64,000 bases of DNA from Sulfurovum sp. TSL1 (GTDB taxonomy: Bacteria; Campylobacterota; Campylobacteria; Campylobacterales; Sulfurovaceae): assembly GCF_019972135.1 (NCBI RefSeq), contig NZ_BPFI01000004.1, positions 56,248-120,247 on the forward strand. Reading direction: 5' to 3'. A program made the translations under genes and the position numbers. Within the stretch, counting starts at the first letter, position 1. Every line of letters starts with the position of its first letter. Below the pieces are notes generated by a model that saw only the letters and a program-made list of their open reading frames with translations, had not been told where the DNA came from and searched no databases. Positions 6,798 to 15,425 of this stretch are shown here, one piece after another.

Positions 6798-8264
6798 ATG
6801 CAATTTATTGAGACACGGGGAAATGACGGACAGAAACCTTCATCTGTACCATTTTCAGAAGCAATACTCAGCCCAAGTGCCAGTTTTGGTGGGCTATATG
6901 TACCCAAAGAACTCCCAATTTTAGATACAGAATTTTTAGAGGGACATCTCTCCAGCCATTATAAAACGCTGGCATTGGACTTTTTAGAAACATTTGGTAT
7001 AGATATTGAAACAGAAGTACTGGTAGAAGCATTGAACAGATATGACGCTTTTGATGACCCTTCAAATCCTGTACCGCTTTCCCAGATCGAAGAGGACTGC
7101 TTTGTCTCTGAACTCTATCATGGGCCTACAAGAGCCTTTAAAGATATGGCCTTACAACCTTTCGGATATGTGTTAAGTAAATTGGCACAAAAAAGAGGTG
7201 AACATTACCTTATCATGGCAGCAACAAGTGGAGATACCGGTCCTGCTACTCTGGAGACATTTAAAGATCAGGAAGGTGTACAGGTAGCATGTCTTTACCC
7301 TGATGGCGGTACATCCGATGTGCAAAGACTTCAAATGGTCACGGAAGATGCTTCAAATCTGAAAGTGATCGGTGTGAAAGGTAATTTTGACGATACGCAA
7401 AATACGCTCAAAGATCTACTCGCCTCTGAAGACTTTAAGGCAGAATTGGAAGAGAGGCATATCAAACTTTCAGCAGCGAATTCTGTAAACTTTGGACGTA
7501 TCATCTTCCAGATCATTTACCATCTCCACTCCTACCTGGAGTTGGTACGTAAAAAAAGCATTCAAATGGGTGAAAAGATCTATCTGGTTGTTCCGAGCGG
7601 TAACTTCGGTAATGCATTAGGTGCCTATTATGCCAAAAAAGCAGGTTTGCCGATAGAAAAGATCCTTATCTCATCCAATATCAATAACATTCTGACAGAT
7701 TGGATCACCAAGGGTACCTATGATCTTACGACACGTACATTGATACAGACAGAATCACCTGCTATGGATATTTTGAAAAGTTCAAATGTCGAACGTATTA
7801 TGTTTGACAAATTCGGTGCAGCACGTACCAAAGAACTGATGGAAGGATTGGCTAAAGACGGCAAGTATCAGCTGACTGCAGATGAACTTGCGTTGCTACG
7901 TGAAGATTTTGATGCCTCTTTCTCAGATGATGAAGAGTGTGAAGCTGTGGTAGGTGAATATGCAAAAAAAGGGTATATTATGGACCCGCATACAGCCACA
8001 TGTATCAGAGCGTATAGAACTTTGAGAGAAAAAGATCTTAAAACAGTGGTTTACTCGACTGCGGAATGGACCAAGTTCAGCCCGTCCGTTTCAAAATCAC
8101 TGGGACATGAAGTCAAAGATGATGTTGAAGCATTAAAATGGGTGAGTGCACATGCAAATGTATCCGTACCGCCTATGATACATGGGTTGTTCGAGAAACC
8201 TGTCATCCATTCGGTCATCGTTGAAAAAGAATCCATTAAAGGAGAGATGTTAAACTTTTTATAG
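6798..8264 (+). CDS. thrC: Threonine synthase
   Basis: ThrC converts O-phosphohomoserine to threonine with PLP. The 488-aa protein is of the long (class I, E. coli-like) type. The PLP lysine lies in HGPTRAFKDMALQPFG (about residue 115), followed by the substrate/phosphate loop AATSGDTGPATLE and the VPSGNFGNALGAYYAKK loop (about residue 270). It has its own promoter; a possible long transcript from the riboswitch leader 250 bp upstream cannot be excluded. Confidence 0.95.
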   Translation: MQFIETRGNDGQKPSSVPFSEAILSPSASFGGLYVPKELPILDTEFLEGHLSSHYKTLALDFLETFGIDIETEVLVEALNRYDAFDDPSNPVPLSQIEEDCFVSELYHGPTRAFKDMALQPFGYVLSKLAQKRGEHYLIMAATSGDTGPATLETFKDQEGVQVACLYPDGGTSDVQRLQMVTEDASNLKVIGVKGNFDDTQNTLKDLLASEDFKAELEERHIKLSAANSVNFGRIIFQIIYHLHSYLELVRKKSIQMGEKIYLVVPSGNFGNALGAYYAKKAGLPIEKILISSNINNILTDWITKGTYDLTTRTLIQTESPAMDILKSSNVERIMFDKFGAARTKELMEGLAKDGKYQLTADELALLREDFDASFSDDEECEAVVGEYAKKGYIMDPHTATCIRAYRTLREKDLKTVVYSTAEWTKFSPSVSKSLGHEVKDDVEALKWVSAHANVSVPPMIHGLFEKPVIHSVIVEKESIKGEMLNFL

Positions 8265-8278
8265 TTTAGCATAACGTA

Positions 8279-9382
8279 ATGTCCAGAAATCACTTGAGGT
8301 TTTTTTTATTATCCTATTTATGTTTGGAAACAGCCACTGCAAAGTCAGTGATAGATTGCAGGGTTATCACCGGCGGTATCGCTGAGTGTAACCCTTACGG
8401 GGCAAAATTTCTTAAAGCCAAAGAGATCGTGTATGATCTGAACAGACAAAAATTGATCAGGGCAAAAACGTTACCTGTGCCTGAAAAAAAGCGTTTTCTC
8501 AAAGTGGTTTCCGTAGAGGATATGATAGAACGGCATGTAAAAGTGCAAGAGTCTGTGCGTTTTAAAGGAAGTGAAAAAGCACCCATAAAGTATACAATGG
8601 AAGAGCCCATCGCTCAAGTCCTACTCGATGATAAGATAGAAGAGATAGAGACTTATGAAGCCCCTCCCCGCATAGAAAGAGAACTTTTAGAAACAATCGT
8701 ACCTGAAGTACCAGAAAGACCCCAAATTATTTACGGTAAGTACAGGGTTGTAAGGGGCGATGCTCTGAGTAAGATCGCAAAGAAGTTTGGGTTAAAAACA
8801 CAAGAGATTGCAAAAATGAACGGTATCAGGATCGGCTCTCCTTTGCGTGTCGGACAGAAACTAAAGCTCCCTTTTGAACAAAAGAGGATCGATGCAGTCT
8901 CTTCTGGCAATTACTTTATCAGGGAGGGAGATACGATCATTTCCATTGCCAAAAAGTTCAATCTTGAACCTGAAGACTTGATGGAATTTAATAAGATCAA
9001 ACGCAGTGCGATCATACATGCAGGTAAAATGATAAGGCTTCCGCTTCCTCATATACTGGCGCATATAAAAACAGAGAAAAGGCTTCGTGTCACGGCAACT
9101 GCGTATACGTCACATGTAGGTCAGACAGACCGTACACCTTTCCTGGCAGCATGGAATAACCGTCTGCGTCCAGGCATGAAGATCATTGCAGTCTCTAGAG
9201 ATATGATAAAAAAATATGGCATGCGCAATGGGACCAAAGTGCGTATCGGCGGATTACCAGGTTACTACACCGTACGCGACAAAATGAATAAACGCTACCA
9301 AAAACGTATCGATATCTATATGGGACTCGATAAAAGAAGAGCACTGCACTGGGGAAGACGCAGTGTCATGGTCTACTGGTAA
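8279..9382 (+). CDS. Secreted LysM and 3D-domain (double-psi barrel) cell-wall protein
   Basis: The 367-aa protein begins with a signal-peptide-like stretch (about residues 1-21). A linker follows, then two LysM peptidoglycan-binding repeats (about 158-201, VVRGDALSKIAKKFG; and about 212-257, IREGDTIISIAKKFN). It ends in a 3D/double-psi beta-barrel domain (about 270-367) with VTATAYTSH, LRPGMKIIAVS and YTVRDKMN. Such 3D domains occur in MltA- and RlpA-like peptidoglycan-cleaving or -binding proteins, so a periplasmic murein role is likely. The ribosome site is poor; the start is chosen because it gives the signal peptide. Confidence 0.8.
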   Translation: MSRNHLRFFLLSYLCLETATAKSVIDCRVITGGIAECNPYGAKFLKAKEIVYDLNRQKLIRAKTLPVPEKKRFLKVVSVEDMIERHVKVQESVRFKGSEKAPIKYTMEEPIAQVLLDDKIEEIETYEAPPRIERELLETIVPEVPERPQIIYGKYRVVRGDALSKIAKKFGLKTQEIAKMNGIRIGSPLRVGQKLKLPFEQKRIDAVSSGNYFIREGDTIISIAKKFNLEPEDLMEFNKIKRSAIIHAGKMIRLPLPHILAHIKTEKRLRVTATAYTSHVGQTDRTPFLAAWNNRLRPGMKIIAVSRDMIKKYGMRNGTKVRIGGLPGYYTVRDKMNKRYQKRIDIYMGLDKRRALHWGRRSVMVYW

Positions 9383-11317
9383 TTAAAGAGACTCGAAAAT
9401 TTCCAAAACTTCCAGATATCTGTCACTTTTCTCTTCATACACCTTCTCAAGTACACTCAGTTCATCACTCAGCGCAGTCAAACCTTTTTCCTGGTAACAC
9501 TCCGGATCCTGTAAACAGGCATTAAGCGCAGCTATCTGTTGCTCCAGAGCTTCGATCTCATCGGGTAAGGTATCATAATCCCTTTGTTCTTTATAGCTCA
9601 GTTTTGTCTGTTTTTTGGTACCGACCGGCACCTCTTTTTTTGCAGATGTTTTGACCTCTTGTTCGAGCGCATCAAGCTCTTTCATCTCTTTTTCTATCTC
9701 CAGGTACTCGGTATAGGTCTGATAAGACTCTTCAACCACACCATTTCCTTTAAAGATAAAGAGTTTCGAGGCTATCTTGTCTATGAAGTAACGGTCATGT
9801 GAGACAAAGAGTATGGCACCAGGAAAGTTGATGAGCTTTTCTTCCAGGATATTAATGGTCTGGATATCGAGATCATTGGTAGGTTCATCGAGGATGAGAC
9901 AATCTACTTTTTTAGTCAGGAGCAATGCCAGTGCCACACGATTTTTCTCTCCGCCAGAGAGCATACCGACTTTTTTAGCCAGGAACTCTTTAGGGAAAAG
10001 AAACGATTTTAGATAGCCGTAGACGTGAAGATTGGCCCCCTGTACTTCTATATGGTCTCCCCCGTCGGGACAGAAGGTCTCAATGAGTGTTTTTTCATCG
10101 TCAAGCATCTCTCTGTGCTGGTCAAAATAACCTATGGAAAAGTCTCCCTGCTTGATGAGACCGCTCTGGGGTTTGATCCGACCAAGCATAAGTTTGAGTA
10201 GGGTCGACTTACCTGCACCGTTGATACCGACAATGGCTATTTTGTCTTTCTGAAGGATACGTGTACTAAAGTGTTCTATGAGTTTTTTCCCCGGAACCGA
10301 GTAGGAGATGTTCTCCAGTTCAAAAAGCATCTTTTTTCGTGATACCCCTTCATCACGGTTAAAATGTTTTTTTTCACGTTCAAGCTCTACCATCATCTTT
10401 CGGATGAGCGTAGGGTTCTTCTTCGCTTCATCACGCAGCTCAAAGACACGTTTTTTACGTCCCTGATTACGTTTTTCTCTGGCCCTTACACCTTTTGAGA
10501 GCCAGGCTTCCTCCTGTTTAAGCAGTCTGAGGAGGTTCTCGTGCCCTTTTTTCAAAGCATGCATCCGTGCTTCTTTTTGTTCGAGGTAGTTCATGTAACC
10601 CCCGGTATAGCTCACAAGCTGCTGGTTATCGACTTCTACCACACGCGTGGCTACAGTGTCGATGAAATGTCTGTCATGTGAGATAAAGAGCAGGGTGAAA
10701 TTTCCTTTGAGAAGCATCTCTTCCAAGAACTCGACCATATAGACATCAAGGTGGTTGGTCGGCTCGTCAAGAAGCAGTACATCGGGTTTTTTGAGTATAA
10801 GGGATGCCAGGGCTACACGGCGCTGTTCACCTCCGGAAAGGGAGATTACAGGACGGTCTTCGTAGGCTTTGAGCTGAAACTCCTGCATGATACGTTCTAT
10901 CTTGTCATCAAGGTTCCAGGCATTATGATGGTCCAGAAAAGAGGAGACTTTCTCCAGTTGTGCGAGGAGCTCTTCATTTTCAAAGTCTTCGGCCACTTTG
11001 AGACTCAGTGCATCATACGCCTCTTTGGCTTCTTTGAGTTCAGTCAGTTCATTGAATATCGCTTCTCTGACGGAAAGACCAGGGTCGAAGTGAGGCTGCT
11101 GCGCAAGCATCTCTACCTGTATCGCGCTGTTCACCACTCTTTTACCCTCAGTGGGTTCCTCTTCTCCCATGATGATCTTCATCAGCGTGGATTTTCCACA
11201 GCCGTTTTGACCCACGATCGTGACACGTTCACCCTCATCGAGGTGAAAATCAACCCCATTGAGAAGTAATTTGATGTCATATTGTTTTTTGATGTCAAAG
11301 AGGTCGATGAGTGCCAC
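9383..11317 (-). CDS. ABC-F family ATP-binding protein
   Basis: ABC-F proteins are soluble twin ATPases that act on the ribosome E site. This about 644-aa protein has two ABC cassettes, each with Walker A (GQNGCGKST and GINGAGKST) and signature LSGGEQRR or LSGGEKNR followed by LLLDEPTNHLD or LILDEPTNDLD. There is no membrane segment. A charged inter-domain linker and a C-terminal coiled coil (about 560-644) are present, as in Uup or EttA relatives. I take GTG 11317 as start because AAGGA lies seven bases upstream; an upstream in-frame ATG at 11395 overlaps the promoter. It converges with the LysM gene with no gap. Confidence 0.88.
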   Translation of the reverse strand: MALIDLFDIKKQYDIKLLLNGVDFHLDEGERVTIVGQNGCGKSTLMKIIMGEEEPTEGKRVVNSAIQVEMLAQQPHFDPGLSVREAIFNELTELKEAKEAYDALSLKVAEDFENEELLAQLEKVSSFLDHHNAWNLDDKIERIMQEFQLKAYEDRPVISLSGGEQRRVALASLILKKPDVLLLDEPTNHLDVYMVEFLEEMLLKGNFTLLFISHDRHFIDTVATRVVEVDNQQLVSYTGGYMNYLEQKEARMHALKKGHENLLRLLKQEEAWLSKGVRAREKRNQGRKKRVFELRDEAKKNPTLIRKMMVELEREKKHFNRDEGVSRKKMLFELENISYSVPGKKLIEHFSTRILQKDKIAIVGINGAGKSTLLKLMLGRIKPQSGLIKQGDFSIGYFDQHREMLDDEKTLIETFCPDGGDHIEVQGANLHVYGYLKSFLFPKEFLAKKVGMLSGGEKNRVALALLLTKKVDCLILDEPTNDLDIQTINILEEKLINFPGAILFVSHDRYFIDKIASKLFIFKGNGVVEESYQTYTEYLEIEKEMKELDALEQEVKTSAKKEVPVGTKKQTKLSYKEQRDYDTLPDEIEALEQQIAALNACLQDPECYQEKGLTALSDELSVLEKVYEEKSDRYLEVLEIFESL

Positions 11318-11344
11318 AATGGTTCCTTGTTGTATAATGATGCA

Positions 11345-11350
11345 ATTATA
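11345..11350 (-). promoter_or_regulatory. Promoter of ABC-F gene
   Basis: On the minus strand the sequence reads TTTGCTATAATTGC, with TATAAT at 11350-11345. This gives a start near 11338 and a leader of about 20 nt to the GTG at 11317. This supports the shorter gene start. Confidence 0.55.
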
Positions 11351-11413
11351 GCAAATAGAGTGGCTTTTAAGGCTTGATTTGGTATATTTCACCATTATAT
11401 ACCAAGGAAATCC

Positions 11414-12685
11414 ATGCTGGAAACCATTATTATCTTTTACTCTATCTACACCTTTATGAAACTCTATATCTCTGCGATGCAGATAGGGTATATCAATGAA
11501 GAAAAAAGAAAGACACCTGTACTGATGCCGGCAGACAAATACCTGACAGCAGGAAACTATGCAGTGGCTAACGGAAAACTTTCTCTTGTGACTGACTTTG
11601 TCGATTATCTGGTATTTATCTGGTGGGTCTTTGCAGGTTTTTCCTGGCTCTCATCGATGGTTCAAGTCGAAGGAGACATCATGCAGTCTGTTGTATTCCT
11701 GTTCGGTTTTGTTATAGTCAATTATCTGATAGGCCTCCCTTTTGAACTTTACCAGAAGTTCAAGATAGATGAAGCGTTCGGATTTAATAAAATGACGGCA
11801 AAAATGTATATGACTGACATGATCAAAACAAGCCTGTTGTTCTTCATTTTGGGCGGTGCGGTTTTTGCGCTTTTATCCTGGATCATACAGAGTTATGCAA
11901 CATGGTGGATTTGGGGATTTGCAGCCATGTTCACTGTAGCAGTGATGGCTAATCTGTTGGCACCCACCTTTATGGCACTGTTCAATAAATTCTCTCCGCT
12001 TGATGAGGGAGAACTCAAAGAAAAGATCACGGCCATGATGAACGAGGCCGGGCTTAAGAGTGACGGTATCTTTGTCATGGATGCAAGTAAACGTGACAGT
12101 CGTCTGAATGCATTTTTCAGTGGATTGGGCAAGAGTAAACGTGTGGTTCTCTTTGACACCCTTTTAGAAAAACTCAATACCAAAGAGCTTCTTGCGGTAC
12201 TGGGACATGAATTGGGACATTTCTCTCATGGAGATATCTGGAAAAATATCGGCTTGATGGGCGTACTTCTTTTCATCGCATTTTATCTCTTTGGACATTT
12301 GCCGGATGCACTCTTTACACAGATGGGTGTGGTTCCTGAGGCTGGCGTGCAGATCGCGATGTTCATGTTACTTCTGCCGCTTGTGAGTTTTGTCTTTACG
12401 CCGTTTATGTCGTATGTAAGCCGTCATAACGAGTATGCAGCCGATGAATACGGTTCACAAATGGGTGGTAAAGAGAACCTGGTATCTGCATTGATGAAAC
12501 TCGTAACAGAGAACAAAGCATTCCCCAAATCACACCCCTTGGTGATATTTTTTTACTATACCCATCCGCCAGTGCTCGAAAGACTTAAAGAGTTGGGTTT
12601 TGATGCATCCAATACCATTGTAGGTGAAGAGGCGACATTGCCTAAAGAGGGTATTTTTGCACATATGGACAGAAATGACGATTAA
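11414..12685 (+). CDS. M48 family zinc metalloprotease (Ste24/CAAX protease-like)
   Basis: This 423-aa integral membrane protein has several hydrophobic segments in its N-terminal half (about 60-190). It carries the zinc motif VLGHELGHFSHGD (HExxH, about residue 262) and the third-ligand region NEYAADEYG (about 340). That combination is the M48A Ste24-like peptidase. Bacterial members are membrane-protein quality-control proteases or have unknown substrates. The stop overlaps the following prmC start by 11 bp. Confidence 0.88.
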   Translation: MLETIIIFYSIYTFMKLYISAMQIGYINEEKRKTPVLMPADKYLTAGNYAVANGKLSLVTDFVDYLVFIWWVFAGFSWLSSMVQVEGDIMQSVVFLFGFVIVNYLIGLPFELYQKFKIDEAFGFNKMTAKMYMTDMIKTSLLFFILGGAVFALLSWIIQSYATWWIWGFAAMFTVAVMANLLAPTFMALFNKFSPLDEGELKEKITAMMNEAGLKSDGIFVMDASKRDSRLNAFFSGLGKSKRVVLFDTLLEKLNTKELLAVLGHELGHFSHGDIWKNIGLMGVLLFIAFYLFGHLPDALFTQMGVVPEAGVQIAMFMLLLPLVSFVFTPFMSYVSRHNEYAADEYGSQMGGKENLVSALMKLVTENKAFPKSHPLVIFFYYTHPPVLERLKELGFDASNTIVGEEATLPKEGIFAHMDRNDD

Positions 12686-13511
12686 AGAGGGACTTTCCTG
12701 GGCCAGAGAAGCACTCAAAGAGGCGTGTGAACGTCCTGCTTTGGAGGCAGAACTGCTCTTGGCCTATCATCTTGGGGAAGACCGTACCTATTTATTGATA
12801 CACGAAAGGGAGAGTTTTCCCGATGTGGATCAGTTTCAAAACCTGATCCAGAGAAGGGCAGCGCATGAGCCTTACGAATATATCGTGGGATCTGCCAGTT
12901 TTTACGACATCCATTTGGAAGTAGAAGAGGGGGTACTGATACCCCGTCCTGAGACGGAGATACTCATAGACCTGGTCGCAGAGATCATAGAAAAAGAGAA
13001 GATCACGCGTATCGCTGAAATAGGTGTGGGGTCGGGTGCGATCTCCATTGTGTTGGCCCGTAAATTTCCACAGCTTCGGATCATTGCCACAGATATTTGT
13101 GATACCCCGCTGAAAGTGGCGAAGAAGAACATTGAAAGGTTCGGTGTAGGCGAACAGATAGAACTCCGCAAGTCACACCTGATCGATGAGGTACCTGAAG
13201 ATCTGGAATTGGTGGTTTCCAATCCTCCTTATATCGCAGAAGATTTTTTACTTGCATCCAATGTCATTGACTATGAACCCAAGGAAGCACTGTTTGGCGG
13301 AAGTGTAGGGGATGAGCTGCTCAAAGAGATCATTCTGGATGTAAAGAAAAAAGGGGTGAAATACCTTGCGTGTGAGATGGGGTATGACCAAAAAGAACCG
13401 CTACAAGCGTTTGTTAATGAAATCGGTGTAGAATATATAGAGTTTTATAAGGACCTGGCACAGTTTGACCGCGGGTTTGTGATTAAATTTAAAGAGAGTG
13501 AGCCAGTATGA
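12675..13511 (+). CDS. prmC: Release factor glutamine methyltransferase PrmC
   Basis: PrmC (HemK) methylates the GGQ glutamine of release factors RF1 and RF2. The about 278-aa protein has an N-terminal helical domain with the family ERESFPD/YEYIVG stretch. The SAM-binding region EIGVGSGAISIVLA is near residue 115, and the catalytic VVSNPPYIAED motif is near residue 180. The start is ATG 12675, overlapping the M48 stop; a longer frame from 12624 would run deep into the upstream gene. The 3' end overlaps the next gene by 4 bp. Confidence 0.93.
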   Translation: MTIKEGLSWAREALKEACERPALEAELLLAYHLGEDRTYLLIHERESFPDVDQFQNLIQRRAAHEPYEYIVGSASFYDIHLEVEEGVLIPRPETEILIDLVAEIIEKEKITRIAEIGVGSGAISIVLARKFPQLRIIATDICDTPLKVAKKNIERFGVGEQIELRKSHLIDEVPEDLELVVSNPPYIAEDFLLASNVIDYEPKEALFGGSVGDELLKEIILDVKKKGVKYLACEMGYDQKEPLQAFVNEIGVEYIEFYKDLAQFDRGFVIKFKESEPV

Positions 13512-13987
13512 ACAAATATTTTAGAATGATAACCATGACCTACCTTATCTTTTTGAGTGCAGTGCTAGGTGCAGGACTTTTTGCCGGTATTGTCGTAGCC
13601 CCAGTTACTTTTCATACAGAACAATGGCTGGGCACTGAAGTGCTTACGCAGTTTCAGGAAGGTCAGATCATGACAGAGAACTTTTTAAGGCTCTCTTATC
13701 TGGTCAATGTACTGCTTGTCTCTGTGGTACTGTATGAAGGGTATAAGTTTAAGAAATTTGAGAGAGATACGCTGACACAGGTGGTGACATTCTTTGTATT
13801 GGCTACAGGGCTGCTCTTTTCTCAGTACTATATCCCGGATATCATTGCGATGCAGGAACAAGGGGTAGAGGCAACTCAATCCGTAGCCTTTATCAATACG
13901 CATAAAGGAAGTGAGATCAATTTCAAGATCTTTTCTCTCGCATTGCTTCTGCTGATCGTTCAAAATATGCGTAAGGCATGTAAATGA
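13508..13987 (+). CDS. DUF4149 (TMEM205-like) membrane protein
   Basis: A 159-aa protein with four predicted membrane segments (about 8-32, 60-82, 90-112, 135-155). It matches the DUF4149/TMEM205-like pattern: an N-terminal GAGLFAGIVVAP segment and an FINTHKGSEINFKIFS block before the last helix. The function of the family is unknown. The ATG overlaps the prmC stop (ATGA), so it is the last gene of the M48-prmC operon. A terminator follows. Confidence 0.75.
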   Translation: MNKYFRMITMTYLIFLSAVLGAGLFAGIVVAPVTFHTEQWLGTEVLTQFQEGQIMTENFLRLSYLVNVLLVSVVLYEGYKFKKFERDTLTQVVTFFVLATGLLFSQYYIPDIIAMQEQGVEATQSVAFINTHKGSEINFKIFSLALLLLIVQNMRKACK

Positions 13988-13997
13988 GAAACGTTAT

Positions 13998-14023
13998 AAA
14001 ACAACATCTGCTTGTTGTTTTTA
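13998..14023 (+). terminator. Intrinsic terminator after DUF4149 gene
   Basis: AAAACAAC (13998-14005), an 8-nt loop and GTTGTTTT (14014-14021), running into TT. A clear A-rich/T-rich terminator. Confidence 0.7.
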
Positions 14024-14066
14024 GTTTCGGAACCAGAATGGTCGGAACGAAGTGGGGCCATGTCGG

Positions 14067-14555
14067 ATGAACAATATTTTAACGCATCCTTTCAAACCTA
14101 TAGTCTTTAAAGACACCCAAATACTTATTCTGGGTTCTTTCCCCAGTATCCAGTCTTTTGAAAAGAATTTTTACTATGCACATCCGCGCAACCAGTTCTG
14201 GAAGATCCTTGAAAGTGTGACCTCCTATCCTGCGAACACCCGTGATCAGAGACTCTGGTTGCTTAAAGAGTGTAAATTAGGGCTTTGGGACATGATCAAA
14301 GGGTGTAGCAGAGAGAACTCTCTTGACAGTTCGTTGGAAAATGAAGAGGTCAATGACCTGGCTGCATTTTTGGAAGCGCATCCGAGCATTACCACATTGG
14401 CCTTCACAGGGAAAAAAGCAGAGGCACTTTTTAAAACACACTTTTCTCACCTTTCTATAGAAACAGTCTATCTCCCTTCACCCTCAGCCGCTTATGCAAA
14501 GATGCCCTTTGAGACGAAAGTAGCCGAATATAAAAAAAAGTTGGGGTACAGTTAA
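14067..14555 (+). CDS. DNA-deoxyinosine (hypoxanthine) glycosylase, UDG superfamily
   Basis: This about 162-aa protein looks like the hypoxanthine-DNA glycosylase branch of the uracil-DNA glycosylase superfamily, which removes deaminated adenine from DNA. Motif 1 is LILGSFPSIQS, followed by the typical YYAHPRNQFWKIL. Motif 2 is the LPSPSAAYA block near residue 137. The start is ATG 14067; an upstream GTG at 14052 would add only five residues. The 3' end overlaps the apaH start by one base (TAATG). Confidence 0.8.
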   Translation: MNNILTHPFKPIVFKDTQILILGSFPSIQSFEKNFYYAHPRNQFWKILESVTSYPANTRDQRLWLLKECKLGLWDMIKGCSRENSLDSSLENEEVNDLAAFLEAHPSITTLAFTGKKAEALFKTHFSHLSIETVYLPSPSAAYAKMPFETKVAEYKKKLGYS

Positions 14556-15418
14556 TGGCAGTTTGGGCAATAGGCGATATCCAGGGGTGCTATCGTTCGC
14601 TGAGAGCACTACTGGAAAAGATAGCGTTTGATGCCACACAGGACAAACTCTGGATCGCCGGTGATCTGGTCAACAGAGGGGAAGGTTCACTGGAAACACT
14701 GGAATATCTTTACAGTATCAAAGAAAATGTTGAGATCGTTCTGGGTAATCATGATATCACCCTCATAGCGGCTTACTATGGGATCAAAAAATCCAATCCG
14801 ACCATTGACCCTATACTTGAGTCACCTGAAGCCCAAAAGCTCATAGATTGGCTCAGAGTTCAAAAGTTGTTGCATGTGGACTATCAACTTGGATACTGTA
14901 TGGCCCATGCAGGTATCTCACCTGAATTTGATCTGGGTATGGCCATGAGGTATGCAAAGCGTGTAGAAGAGAAACTGCAAAGTGAGCATGCTGCTGTTTG
15001 GCTGGAACAGATGTTAAAACAAGGAAATAACCGTTTTAACAGGAAGGCAAGTCTTATAGATATCGACCGTTACATTGTCAGTGCATTTACACGTATGCGT
15101 TTTTGCTATGGTGACCATAGACTTGATTTTGATCAAAAAGGTCCGCCTACAGAAGAGCTGAGAGAACAAGAGTTAAAACCCTGGTTCGAATGTGATTATC
15201 GTAAAGATATCCATTTGCGTATTATTATGGGGCACTGGTCCGCTTTGGGATTTTATGAAGATGAACATGTGTTGGCCCTGGATACCGGATGTGTATGGGG
15301 AGGAAAACTCACGGCTGCACGTATTGACAGTGATGAAGTCGAGATCGTCTCTGTAGAGTGCTGCAAAGCAGAGCAGGATGAAGCAGAACAACCGGGTGTT
15401 GTTAAAGTAGAGGAGTAG
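14555..15418 (+). CDS. apaH: Symmetrical bis(5'-nucleosyl)-tetraphosphatase
   Basis: ApaH hydrolyses Ap4A to two ADP and has been linked to removal of Np4 caps from RNA. The 287-aa protein carries the phosphoesterase metal motifs GDIQGCY (about residue 8), GDLVNRGEGSLE (about 34), LGNHDI (about 62) and a later MAHAGISPE. The C-terminal IMGHWSALGF and DTGCVWGGKLTA are ApaH hallmarks. It is coupled to the glycosylase gene, so the pair may be a small nucleic-acid maintenance operon with the methyltransferase that follows. Confidence 0.93.
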   Translation: MAVWAIGDIQGCYRSLRALLEKIAFDATQDKLWIAGDLVNRGEGSLETLEYLYSIKENVEIVLGNHDITLIAAYYGIKKSNPTIDPILESPEAQKLIDWLRVQKLLHVDYQLGYCMAHAGISPEFDLGMAMRYAKRVEEKLQSEHAAVWLEQMLKQGNNRFNRKASLIDIDRYIVSAFTRMRFCYGDHRLDFDQKGPPTEELREQELKPWFECDYRKDIHLRIIMGHWSALGFYEDEHVLALDTGCVWGGKLTAARIDSDEVEIVSVECCKAEQDEAEQPGVVKVEE

Positions 15419-15425
15419 TAAGACC

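Noticed and set aside
11318..11395. 26-residue N-terminal extension of the ABC-F protein
   Set aside because: It covers the promoter; GTG 11317 has a well-placed Shine-Dalgarno sequence.
14024..14066. GGAAC repeats before the glycosylase gene as a REP element
   Set aside because: They do not form a clear stem and only share a few bases with the REP-like copies.
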